Origin: Siccirubricoccus deserti
GTDB taxonomy: Bacteria > Pseudomonadota > Alphaproteobacteria > Acetobacterales > Acetobacteraceae
DNA: 64,000 nucleotides
NCBI RefSeq assembly: GCF_014283215.1
Contig: NZ_JACOMF010000017.1
Span: forward strand, 1-64,000
Reading direction: 5' to 3'
Made by a program: the position numbers and the translations under genes. Positions 27,492 to 35,401 of this stretch are shown one piece after another. The notes under the pieces were generated by a model. It saw only the letters and a program-made list of their open reading frames with translations, searched no databases and was not told the origin of the DNA. The stretch's first letter is position 1. Every line of letters begins with the position of its first letter.

Positions 27492-29173
27492 CCGCCAGCC
27501 ATGCGCTGACCGACATCCGCCTGCAGGTGATGTGGAACCGCCTGCTCTCGGTGGTGGAGGAACAGGCGCGCGCCCTGGTCCGCACCGCCTTCTCCACCAG
27601 CGCGCGGGAGGCCGGGGACATCTCCGCCGGGGTCTTCGACCTGGAGGGGCGGATGCTCGCCCAGGCGGTCACCGGCACGCCGGGGCATGTGAATTCCATG
27701 GCCCGCAGCGTGGTGCATTTCCTGCGGGAATTCCCCGCCGAGACCATGCGCCCCGGCGACCATTTCATCACCAACGACCCGTGGAAGGGCACGGGGCACC
27801 TGTATGACATCGTCATCACCTCACCCGCCTTCCATGACGGGCGGCTGGTGGCGCTGTTCTCCTGCACCACCCATGTCGTCGACATCGGCGGCCTCGGGCA
27901 GTCGCCGGACGGGCGGCAGGTGTTCCATGAGGGGCTGTTCATCCCCCTGCTGCCGCTGGTCCGCGCCGGCAGCTTCGACGAAAGCCTGATGCGCATAGTC
28001 CGCGCCAATGTGCGCGAGTCGGTGCAGGTGGAGGGCGACATCCACGCCCTGGTCGCCTGCAACCAGGTGGGCGAGCGAAGGCTGTCCGCCATGATGACGG
28101 AACACGGCATCGCCACGCTGGATGCGCTGGGGGAGCATATCATCACCCGCTCCGCCGCCGGCATGGCCCGCGCCATCGCCGCCCTGCCGCAGGGCACCTG
28201 GCAGGGGGCGATGCGGATCGACGGCTATGATGCGCCGATCGACCTGACCGCCGCCGTCAGCATCGCCGGCGACCATGTGGCGGTGGATTTCGCGGGGTCC
28301 TCCGCCGCCTCCTCCTACGGGATCAACTGCCCGCTTTGCTACACCGAGGCCTACACGGCCTTCGGGGTGAAATGCCTGGTCGCGCCCACCATCCCGAACA
28401 ATGCCGGGACGCTGGACGCCATAAGGGTGACGGCGCCGGAGGGCAGCATCGTCAACGCCCCCTGGCCGGCGGCGGTGAATGCGCGGTCCACCATCGGCCA
28501 TATGCTGCCGGACGTGGTCTATGACGCGCTGCACCAGTGCATGCCCGGGCGGGTGCCGGCGGAGGGGACCAGCAATCTCTGGAACCTGAAGCTCGGCGCC
28601 GGGCACGGCATGACCGGCACCGGAGGCGCGGCGGGCGGCAACGCCCCGGTTTCCGCCCCCTTCATGGTGACGACCTTCCATTCCGGCGGCGCCGGGGCTC
28701 GGCCGAAGCAGGACGGGCTTTCCGCCACCCCCTTCCCCTCCGGCGTGCGCAACGTGCCGGTGGAGATCACCGAGACCATCGCCCCGGTGGTGATCTGGAC
28801 CAAGGAATACCGGGAGGATAGCGGCGGCGCGGGGGCGCAGCGCGGCGGCCTCGGCCAGGTGATGGAGGTGGAGCACCGCCACGGCGCGCCCTTCGGCATC
28901 TTCGCCACCTTCGAACGGGTGAAATACCCCGCCCGCGGCCGCGACGGCGGCGGGAATGGGGCGAAAGGCCGGCTGTCCCTGGCCAATGGCACGGAGATGA
29001 AGGGCAAGGGATTCCAGGTGATCCCGGCCGGGGAGCGGCTGGTGGTGGAAATGCCGGGCGGCGGCGGGTACGGCCCGGCCTCGGCGCGCGACCCGGAGGC
29101 GCTGGCGCGGGATGTGGAGCGGGGGCTGGTGAGTGAGGCCGCCGCTGAGACGCAGTACGGGTTTAAGAAGTAA
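27488..29173 (+). CDS. hyuB: Hydantoinase B/oxoprolinase-family protein (pair 3)
   Basis: 561 residues. LQVMWNRLLSVVEEQARALVRTAFST, DHFITNDPWKGTGHLYDIVI, TTHVVDIGGLGQSPDGRQVFHEGLFIPLLPL and the C-terminal EMPGGGGYGPASARDPEALARDV are family markers. The DPWKGTGHLYD variant of the substrate loop differs from pairs 1 and 2 (DPYCGGQHLPD, DPFEGGMHLPD), so a different ligand is likely. Followed directly by an intrinsic terminator. Confidence 0.9.
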   Translation: MTASHALTDIRLQVMWNRLLSVVEEQARALVRTAFSTSAREAGDISAGVFDLEGRMLAQAVTGTPGHVNSMARSVVHFLREFPAETMRPGDHFITNDPWKGTGHLYDIVITSPAFHDGRLVALFSCTTHVVDIGGLGQSPDGRQVFHEGLFIPLLPLVRAGSFDESLMRIVRANVRESVQVEGDIHALVACNQVGERRLSAMMTEHGIATLDALGEHIITRSAAGMARAIAALPQGTWQGAMRIDGYDAPIDLTAAVSIAGDHVAVDFAGSSAASSYGINCPLCYTEAYTAFGVKCLVAPTIPNNAGTLDAIRVTAPEGSIVNAPWPAAVNARSTIGHMLPDVVYDALHQCMPGRVPAEGTSNLWNLKLGAGHGMTGTGGAAGGNAPVSAPFMVTTFHSGGAGARPKQDGLSATPFPSGVRNVPVEITETIAPVVIWTKEYREDSGGAGAQRGGLGQVMEVEHRHGAPFGIFATFERVKYPARGRDGGGNGAKGRLSLANGTEMKGKGFQVIPAGERLVVEMPGGGGYGPASARDPEALARDVERGLVSEAAAETQYGFKK

Positions 29174-29175
29174 GA

Positions 29176-29198
29176 ACGGGGGAAGGCACTTCCCCCGT
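29176..29198 (+). terminator. Intrinsic terminator after the Bug-hyuA-hyuB operon
   Basis: Stem ACGGGGGAA (29176-29184), loop GGCAC, TTCCCCCGT (29190-29198), 3 bases past the hyuB stop, followed by a T-rich stretch (CGTTTTCTGTGGGTTTTTC, 29207-29225). The best rho-independent terminator in the window. Confidence 0.8.
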
Positions 29199-29226
29199 AC
29201 CCCCTTCGTTTTCTGTGGGTTTTTCC

Positions 29227-29820
29227 TCATGGGGGTGCCAGCCGCTTCGACCAGACTTGGCGGCCGCCGGCGTGTTGGAGGCATTTGCCCAGCAAGGTGA
29301 GCAATCCGGGCGGCGGGCGCTGCCGCGGCAGGCGATTCAGCACCTCATCGATGGTGGCCAGCAGGGATTGGGACAAATCCCGGTTCGGCATGAACCAGGG
29401 CAGCATCGGCAAGGCACTCAGCAGGCCAAGCTGGCGGGCAAGGTCGATGCCTTCCATGCCCAGCATGCGCATGGCGCGGCGGGCCAGGCGGCAGATCCAG
29501 TATTCCATGGCGCGGAGGGCGGAGGCGGCGTCCGCGGCGGTGAGCGCGCGGAGCAAACGCGACCAGACACCCGCATGGGCGAGGCGGCGGAAGTGGCGGG
29601 CGATGCTGAGGGGCTTGGCGTCCGTCTCCGGCAGTTCGCCCCAGGGGCAGCCGGTGACGCAGGCATAGAGCATGGCGTCCATGCGGGCGCGTGGGTCAGC
29701 GATGGGGCGGCCGGCAGTGCGGGAGGCAGAGGGATCGGCGCGCGGCAGGTGGGGCGCCAGGGCGGCCCATTCGGTGTCGGTCAGCGGGGTCCAGGGACGG
29801 CGGGGGGTAAAGTGGCGCAT
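29227..29820 (-). CDS. Orphan IS5/DUF4096-type transposase N-terminal-domain protein
   Basis: 197 residues. The first 95 residues (RPWTPLTDTEWAALAPHLPR, GRPIADPRARMDAMLYACVTGCPWGELPE, ARHFRRLAHAGVWSRLLRAL) match the helix-turn-helix domain that begins IS5-like transposases. The rest (AMEYWICRLARRAMRMLGMEG onward) is helical and contains no DDE catalytic core. Either a decayed IS or a DNA-binding domain kept as a separate gene. The frame is intact and has the host codon bias. No inverted repeats are evident at its borders. Confidence 0.6.
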   Translation of the reverse strand: MRHFTPRRPWTPLTDTEWAALAPHLPRADPSASRTAGRPIADPRARMDAMLYACVTGCPWGELPETDAKPLSIARHFRRLAHAGVWSRLLRALTAADAASALRAMEYWICRLARRAMRMLGMEGIDLARQLGLLSALPMLPWFMPNRDLSQSLLATIDEVLNRLPRQRPPPGLLTLLGKCLQHAGGRQVWSKRLAPP

Positions 29821-29929
29821 GGGCGGTGTCCAAAGCGAGCCGGCGAATAAGCCTTACTCACCCACCAAAATCAAGAAAATTTTCCTATTGCCCCTCTCCC
29901 GCCGGCGCACGACAATATTATACCGCCGA

Positions 29930-30032
29930 GCCAAAATATTGGCCCATCCGGCGGAGCCGCGAGTGCGGAACCAGCCTGAGGCGACGTTGGCTTCGGCCTC
30001 CGCTGACGGGTCAGGATATAGACACGATGGTA
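29930..30032. repeat. Left copy of a ~103-bp inverted repeat bracketing a foreign gene
   Basis: Begins GCCAAAATATTGGCC, itself a palindrome, then GC-rich sequence. Aligned without gaps to the reverse complement of 31292-31394, I count about 9 mismatches in 103. Its inner edge is 3 bases from the stop of the low-GC membrane-protein gene. Confidence 0.85.
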
Positions 30033-30035
30033 TGA

Positions 30036-31052
30036 TCATCCGCTTATTCGGGTTAGGTGGGCATAAAGATAACTCGCAACAACGTTAAGGAAGACCCCGA
30101 ATACTGCACCCAACGTTATGGACCCCATGCTCCTCAGGACCTTATTCTTGGGGAGCTTGAGTTTGGCATATGCTCTGCGGTCGCCCTCTGTTACCAGGAT
30201 CACGGTGGGGATCAGGCATCTACCAACAGCATCATTGAAAGCCTCCGATACGAGTCCTGCAGCAATCTTTAGGAAAGCCCAAATAACAATAGCTATCGAT
30301 ATGGCGTAGGCAAGGTCGCCGATGCGCAACTCCTGGCCAGACATCGCCCATGCGTATGTAGCGATGAAAGCTGCAAGACCCATTGAACTAACGTGGCCCC
30401 AGATTGAGTTGAAAATCAGAAGATGCTTGCAGACGTATTCCGCCCAGCGCGGGCGCTCAACACACTCAAGCGTGCCGAACCATTCCTCAATAACCCCGGA
30501 GAATATGTGAGCAATTAAGAAATCGACAAAATCTATGGAAATGTCTACGGTTCTCCACTCACCTGCACTGGTGAAAATCCGGAAGAAACTTCGATGCGGA
30601 CCGAAGGGATTGTCATCCTCATGGGCGACGACCGGAAGAGCCGAATCTAAGCCGATATTAACTATGCACCGCTGTGGAGTTATTGTATTCGGCAAAGACA
30701 GAAGAAACTCGTATTTAAGAATGAATTCGGATGTTATTTCAACAGTATTCGATTGGAAATTTGCATATCTCTCCCACGATGTATATTGCAACTTCCTGTT
30801 TTTGTCGAATTTAATCGCAACCGTAACGGTGGGCGCAGCAACTAGCTCGTAATGCTCAATTTGCTGCATAATCCGGGAATGGAGCTGCTGAATATCATGG
30901 TGATTTATGACGACGTTCTTTTTGAGGGTTTTTGAGTAGGTCTCTGTCTTTCCGGTAACTGCATGGTATATTGCCTGCAAAGCTGAGCGAGGCAAATTCT
31001 GGATTAGAACGGACGGGTTATCACCGATTAGTTCCCGACTCAGATCAGACAC
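30036..31052 (-). CDS. Unrecognised membrane protein, AT-rich, probably horizontally acquired
   Basis: 338 residues; I do not recognise the family. The first ~200 residues are soluble, with helix 49-70 (IQQLHSRIMQQIEHYEL), a strand-rich part and VDISIDFVDFLIAHIFSGVIEEWFG (169-193). Three hydrophobic segments follow at about 219-237, 247-266 and 309-332, so it should be anchored by its C-terminal third with most of the protein on one face. Base composition and codon choice are far more AT-rich than any neighbour. Start is GTG 31052 with GGGAG about 8 bases upstream. It is the only gene between the two inverted repeats. A defence, toxin or signalling role is possible but nothing in the sequence proves one. 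Confidence 0.7.
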   Translation of the reverse strand: MSDLSRELIGDNPSVLIQNLPRSALQAIYHAVTGKTETYSKTLKKNVVINHHDIQQLHSRIMQQIEHYELVAAPTVTVAIKFDKNRKLQYTSWERYANFQSNTVEITSEFILKYEFLLSLPNTITPQRCIVNIGLDSALPVVAHEDDNPFGPHRSFFRIFTSAGEWRTVDISIDFVDFLIAHIFSGVIEEWFGTLECVERPRWAEYVCKHLLIFNSIWGHVSSMGLAAFIATYAWAMSGQELRIGDLAYAISIAIVIWAFLKIAAGLVSEAFNDAVGRCLIPTVILVTEGDRRAYAKLKLPKNKVLRSMGSITLGAVFGVFLNVVASYLYAHLTRISG

Positions 31053-31291
31053 GGCCTACTCCCTGGAACGACTCGCGTGGTGTCGCCTTGACAGCCTCCC
31101 ACGCTGCTTCAACGTTCCTTGTATCACAACCAAAAGTTAAACTAGGGCGCGCGAAATGGAAGGCTCAGTCGAGTTCTGCATCCGATCCAGGTCCCCCAAC
31201 CGCTCCTCCGAAGTTGTTGAGGATGTCGCTCGCACCACTTGAGACGCCGGGCGTGGCCGCGGGCTACCACCGCGATTCTGCCACGGTTTTA

Positions 31292-31394
31292 CACCATCGT
31301 GCCCATATCCTGACCCGTCAGCGGAAGCCGAAGCCAACATCGCCTCAGGCTGGTTGTGCACTCGCGGCTCCGCTGCATGGGCCAATATTTTGGC
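31292..31394. repeat. Right copy of the ~103-bp inverted repeat
   Basis: Inverted relative to 29930-30032, ending GGCCAATATTTTGGC at the outer edge. It lies about 240 bp upstream of the membrane-protein start; the spacer 31053-31291 has intermediate GC and no convincing gene. Short open frames crossing it are not supported. Confidence 0.85.
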
Positions 31395-31590
31395 CCGCCA
31401 TATTTGACTTTCTTAATCTAAAAAACTTGCGGTCCTTCTTGCTTGAATATCGCAACCATTTTATCAATTTCATTGGTAGAAAGCTTGAAAAAATTTACCC
31501 CCAAATAAGTTCATATAATATATAGCGGCTCGCACCTCTGGCCCCGAGTAGCCGGTTCCAACCACCCCCCACCCAAACCCCTGCCGAGGC
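31395..31590. other. AT-rich gene-free segment outside the right repeat
   Basis: 31395-31530 is the most AT-rich stretch in the window (runs such as AATCTAAAAAACTTG and TTCATATAATATATAG). It contains no supported gene. GC-rich host-type sequence resumes near 31530. A shorter AT-rich shoulder (about 29860-29925) lies outside the left repeat. The two appear to mark the limits of the imported DNA. Confidence 0.6.
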
Positions 31591-31640
31591 CTGGGGGGAC
31601 GCTTGTCCCCCCAGCGGGGGTTCGGGGGCAGCGCCCCCGA
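31591..31640 (-). terminator. Tandem GC hairpins downstream of recQ
   Basis: CTGGGGGGAC-GCTT-GTCCCCCCAG (31591-31614, 10-bp stem) and TCGGGGGC-AGC-GCCCCCGA (31622-31640, 8-bp stem). Placed 29-78 bases past the recQ stop on the minus strand, they fit a terminator pair. The same GC-hairpin design may be a dispersed element. Confidence 0.55.
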
Positions 31641-31668
31641 TTCTTACCTAAGCGACCCTAACCCGCCC

Positions 31669-33513
31669 TCACCCCACCTCTCGCACCACCCGCAGCACGC
31701 CATCCGCGTAGCGTTCCAGCTTGCTGCGGCCGACGCCGGGGATCATGGCCAGATCCTCGGCATCCTGCGGCCGCATCCGGGCGATCGAGGCCAGGGTTTC
31801 GTTGGAGAAGATCATATAGGCCGGCAGGGCTTGCAGCTCCGCCTCCCGCTTCCGCCAGGCGCGCAGCGCGTCGAAGAGCGGGTCGCCCGCCATAGCCGGT
31901 TCGGCGCCGCGGCTGGTGCGGTCGCGCGGGGTGGCGCGGGCGGTCAGCGCTTCCTCCCGCAGCAGCACCTTCTGGTCGCCTTTCAGGATGGGGCGGGCGG
32001 CGTCGGTCGGCACCAGCTCGCCATGGTTCTCGATGGCGACGTCGAGGGCGCCCATGGCCACAAGCTGCCGGGCGACGCCGCGCCAGGCGGTGTCGGACAG
32101 GTCCTTGCCGACGCCGAAGGTCGGCAGCTGGTCGTGGGCGAATTGCGCCACTTTTTCCGTGGTGCGGCCGCGCAGCACATCCACCAGGTGGCCGACGCCG
32201 AAGCGGCGGCCGGTGCGCAGCACGGCGCTCAGCAGCTTCTGCGCGGCGATGGTGCCGTCGAAGAGGCGGGGCGGGCTGCGGCAGACGTCGCAGGCGCCGC
32301 AGGTCTCGGCCTCCGGGGTTTCGCCGAAGCAGCGCAGCAGGATGCGGCGGCGGCAGGTGGCGGCCTCGGCGATGGAGACCATGGCTTCCAGCCGGCCGCG
32401 CTCGATCCGCTTCTGCTCATCCGGGGCGGGGCTTTCGGCGATGCGGTGGCGGGCAAGGGCGATGTCGCCGGCGCCGTAGAGCAGCAGGGCGCGGGCCGGC
32501 AGCCCGTCCCGCCCGGCGCGGCCGATTTCCTGGTACCAGCTTTCCGGGCTGCGCGGCAGGTCGAGGTGCGCCACCCAGCGGACATCGGGCCGATCGATGC
32601 CCATGCCGAAGGCGATGGTCGCGGCCATAATGACGGCGTCGCCGCGGGCGAAGCGGCGGTGGGCGTCGCGCTTGTCCTCCGCCGCCATGCCGGCGTGGAA
32701 GCAGAGCGCGTCGTGCCCGTCGGCGCGCAGCCATTCGGCGGTCTGCTCGGTCTTGTTGCGGGTGCCGCAGTAGACGATGCCGGCGCCGGCGCCGTCGCCG
32801 GCTTCCTTGATGAAGGCGCGGAGCTGGGCGCGCTCCTGTTCCCGCGCCGCGGCGCTGATGAAGATGTTGGGGCGGTCGAAGCCGCCGCGGAACACCGGGC
32901 TCTCGGCCAGGCCGAGCTGGGCGCGGATGTCCTCCACCGTGCGCGGATCGGCGGTCGCGGTCAGGGCGAGGCGCGGCACCTCGGGGAAGCGTTCGGCCAG
33001 CATGCCGAGGCCGCGGTATTCCGGCCGGAAGTGGTGGCCCCACTGGCTGACGCAATGCGCCTCGTCGATGGCGAAGAGGGCGATGGGCCGTTCCGCCAGC
33101 CGCGCCAGGGTGGTGTCGAGGGAGAGGCGTTCGGGCGAGACGTAGAGCAGCTTGATGGCGCCGCGCGCCAGGTCGCGGCGGACCTCGCGCGCCTGCTCCT
33201 CCGGCAGGTCGGAATGCAGCGCGGCGGCGGCGACGCCCTGCTGGCGCAGCGCCGCGACCTGGTCCTCCATCAGCGCGATCAGCGGCGAGACCACCACGCC
33301 GAGGCCCGGGCGGCACAGCGCCGGCACCTGGAAGCACAGGGACTTGCCGCCGCCGGTCGGCATCAGCACCAGGCCGGAGCCGCCTTCCATCACATGCTGC
33401 ACGATCTCCGCCTGCCGGCCGCGGAAGCCGGCATGGCCGAAGATCCGGTGCAGCACCGCTTCCGGCGCCAGATGGGTGGATTCGGGCGCCAGGGACTCCA
33501 TTGCTGCGGACAT
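31669..33513 (-). CDS. recQ: ATP-dependent DNA helicase RecQ
   Basis: 614 residues, full length. Walker A TGGGKS (53-58), DEAH box (150-153), aromatic loop HCVSQWGHHFRPEY, motif VI QEIGRAGRDGLPA, zinc cysteines (CRRRILLRCFGE.. and CGACDVC), winged helix (FGVGHLVDVLRG) and a C-terminal HRDC domain (FDALRAWRKREAELQALPAYMIFSN). It unwinds 3'-5' in recombination and fork repair. Confidence 0.96.
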   Translation of the reverse strand: MSAAMESLAPESTHLAPEAVLHRIFGHAGFRGRQAEIVQHVMEGGSGLVLMPTGGGKSLCFQVPALCRPGLGVVVSPLIALMEDQVAALRQQGVAAAALHSDLPEEQAREVRRDLARGAIKLLYVSPERLSLDTTLARLAERPIALFAIDEAHCVSQWGHHFRPEYRGLGMLAERFPEVPRLALTATADPRTVEDIRAQLGLAESPVFRGGFDRPNIFISAAAREQERAQLRAFIKEAGDGAGAGIVYCGTRNKTEQTAEWLRADGHDALCFHAGMAAEDKRDAHRRFARGDAVIMAATIAFGMGIDRPDVRWVAHLDLPRSPESWYQEIGRAGRDGLPARALLLYGAGDIALARHRIAESPAPDEQKRIERGRLEAMVSIAEAATCRRRILLRCFGETPEAETCGACDVCRSPPRLFDGTIAAQKLLSAVLRTGRRFGVGHLVDVLRGRTTEKVAQFAHDQLPTFGVGKDLSDTAWRGVARQLVAMGALDVAIENHGELVPTDAARPILKGDQKVLLREEALTARATPRDRTSRGAEPAMAGDPLFDALRAWRKREAELQALPAYMIFSNETLASIARMRPQDAEDLAMIPGVGRSKLERYADGVLRVVREVG

Positions 33514-33691
33514 ACGGACCTTATAGACCGGGCGGCCGATTCGGGCCTGCCCGGAGCACGCGCCTCAGGCATCGGCCTTCCACATGCCACGCCGGGCGCG
33601 CGGCGTCAGCCGATGTTCCGCCACCGCCCCTTCATTGCGTGGAGCGGATCGCGGAGGGGCGGGACCGCCCCGGCGCGTCAATCCGCCGCAG

Positions 33692-34081
33692 CTACTGGGC
33701 GATGATGATCTCCACCCGCCGGGACTCGATCGGATACATCTCGAAGGGCACGGCGCCGCGCGGTTCGAGCCGGATCCGCGCCCGCTCGACACCCGCCGAG
33801 GCCAGATGATCGGCGACATGGCGCGCCCGCAGCTCGGCCAGGTCGCGGTTGTAGCGCGGGCTGCCGGCATCCGGCGCGGCGAAGCCCCTCACCCGCACCA
33901 CCGCCGTCGGCCGTTCCTTGGCCTGCTCGGCGATCTGCGTCAGCAGCTCCTGCGCATTCTCGTCGAGCGCGGCGCTGTCCTCGTTGAAGAAGACCACGGC
34001 ACGCACGGCGTTGCGCGGCGTGGCGGTGGTGCAGGCGGCGAGCGCGAGCAGCGGCAGGGCGGCGAGGACGAGGCGGCGCAT
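33692..34081 (-). CDS. Small OmpA-family lipoprotein
   Basis: 129 residues. Signal peptide with lipobox LALAAC (Cys17), so it is lipid-anchored in the envelope. The rest is a short OmpA C-like peptidoglycan-binding domain: AVVFFNEDSAALDENAQELLTQIAEQA, VVRVRGFAAPDAGSPRYNRDLAELRARHVADHL and the end SRRVEIIIAQ. The Asp/Arg pair that binds diaminopimelate is visible (GFAAPDAG..NRDLAELRA). Likely structural. Confidence 0.82.
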   Translation of the reverse strand: MRRLVLAALPLLALAACTTATPRNAVRAVVFFNEDSAALDENAQELLTQIAEQAKERPTAVVRVRGFAAPDAGSPRYNRDLAELRARHVADHLASAGVERARIRLEPRGAVPFEMYPIESRRVEIIIAQ

Positions 34082-34188
34082 GGCGATCTCCGTTGTGGCG
34101 AGGCCGGATAGGTCGGGAAACCATCGGCCGCGTCAACCAAGCGCCCGGGTCGTTGCGCGGTTCTCCCGGCCACGCGCCTGCCCGGGCC

Positions 34189-35178
34189 CTACTCCGGGGT
34201 GATCCCCGCCTTCCGCATCAGCACCTCGTTCAGCGCCAGATCCTGGCGGATGCGGTCGCGCATCGCCTCCGGCCCGAAGGGCTGCGGCAGCAGGCCGAAC
34301 TCGTCGCTGAGCCGCTTGGCCAGGGGGCTGGCGACGGCGGTCCGCACCGCCTGTTCCAGCGCGGTGGCCAGCGGCGCCGGCAGGCCGGCCGGCCCGGCCA
34401 GGCACCACCAGGCGCTGACCAGCACCTCCGGCAGGCCAAGCTCGCCCGTCGTCGGCACCGCGGGGACGGCGGCCAGGCGCGTCTCATGCGGCGCGGCCAG
34501 GGCGCGCAGCCGCCCCTCCAGCACATGCGCGCGGGCCGGGGCGAAGGTGGTGAACATCATGTCCACGCGGCCGGCCAGGATCTCGGTCAGCGCCGGCGCC
34601 GGGCCGGCGAAGGGGACATGCAGCATCTCCACCCCGGCCCGCTCGGCGGCATCGAGCATCAGCAGATGCGCCGTCCCGCCCACGCCCCAGGTGGCGTAGG
34701 AGAGCTTGCCGGGGGACCGCTTCGCCGCCGCGACCACCTCCTCGAAGCTGCCCCAGCGCGGATGCGCCACCAGCAGATAGGCGGAGCCGTAGAGCAGGCT
34801 GATATGGGTGAAGTCCGTCAGCGGATCGTAGCCGAGGTTCTTGTAGACGAAGGGCGCCGCGGAGAAGCCGGAGTTGCTGCCGACCACCAATGTCAGCCCG
34901 TCCGGGCGCGCCCGCGCCACATGGCGTACCCCGATGGTGGTGGTGGCGCCCGGCTTGTGGTCCATCACGAAATTGCCACCGAAGGTCTCGGCGAAGCTTT
35001 CCTGCAGGATCCGGGAGACCACATCGGTGCCACCCCCGGCGGGGAAGGGGATGGTCATGGCGACGCTGCGGCCGTTCGGCCAGCCGCCGGGGCCCTTGCC
35101 CTGCGCCAGGGCGGGCTGCGCCAGGACGAGGCCGGCGGCGCCAAGCAGGGCCCGGCGGGGGGTGAGGATGCCGGTCAT
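34189..35178 (-). CDS. Bug/TctC-family solute-binding protein
   Basis: 329 residues with a signal peptide (TPRRALLGAAGLVLAQPALAQ). MTIPFPAGGGTDVVSRILQESFAETFG, FVMDHKPGATTTIGVRHVAR and LHVPFAGPAPALTEILAGRVDMMF are Bug motifs. ATG 35178 is chosen as the first Met before the leader. Orphan: no tctAB or metabolic gene adjoins it. Confidence 0.9.
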   Translation of the reverse strand: MTGILTPRRALLGAAGLVLAQPALAQGKGPGGWPNGRSVAMTIPFPAGGGTDVVSRILQESFAETFGGNFVMDHKPGATTTIGVRHVARARPDGLTLVVGSNSGFSAAPFVYKNLGYDPLTDFTHISLLYGSAYLLVAHPRWGSFEEVVAAAKRSPGKLSYATWGVGGTAHLLMLDAAERAGVEMLHVPFAGPAPALTEILAGRVDMMFTTFAPARAHVLEGRLRALAAPHETRLAAVPAVPTTGELGLPEVLVSAWWCLAGPAGLPAPLATALEQAVRTAVASPLAKRLSDEFGLLPQPFGPEAMRDRIRQDLALNEVLMRKAGITPE

Positions 35179-35401
35179 GGCGTCAGCCCTCTCGGCGGCC
35201 AACACGGAGGCCGACCGGGGCCATGCCGCCCGGCAACGCGAAGCGCCTGAAATCCTGCATAATGACGTCCCTCCACGGACCAAGCGTCCCGTGCGGGAGC
35301 TAGCCGGATTGTTGATGTTGTGACGCTGTATATCCGGTCCTGGCCATGCAGGTCGAGTGACGCCGGGCGGCGGCGTCCCGCCCACCACCTGCGGCACCCG
35401 C

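Noticed and set aside
29215-29850. Plus-strand 211-codon frame opposite the orphan transposase domain
   Set aside because: The minus strand has a recognisable domain and the plus frame has none.
31137-31385. Minus-strand 82-codon frame upstream of the membrane protein
   Set aside because: Half of it is the inverted repeat; no protein features, and its left-copy counterpart diverges in frame.
29930-31394. Retron or group II intron as explanation for the repeat-bracketed gene
   Set aside because: The only encoded protein has no reverse transcriptase (no YxDD) or intron-type motifs.
30971-31525. Plus-strand 184-codon frame across the right repeat
   Set aside because: Runs through the repeat and AT-rich spacer, low-complexity, no ribosome site, and overlaps the real gene's 5' end.
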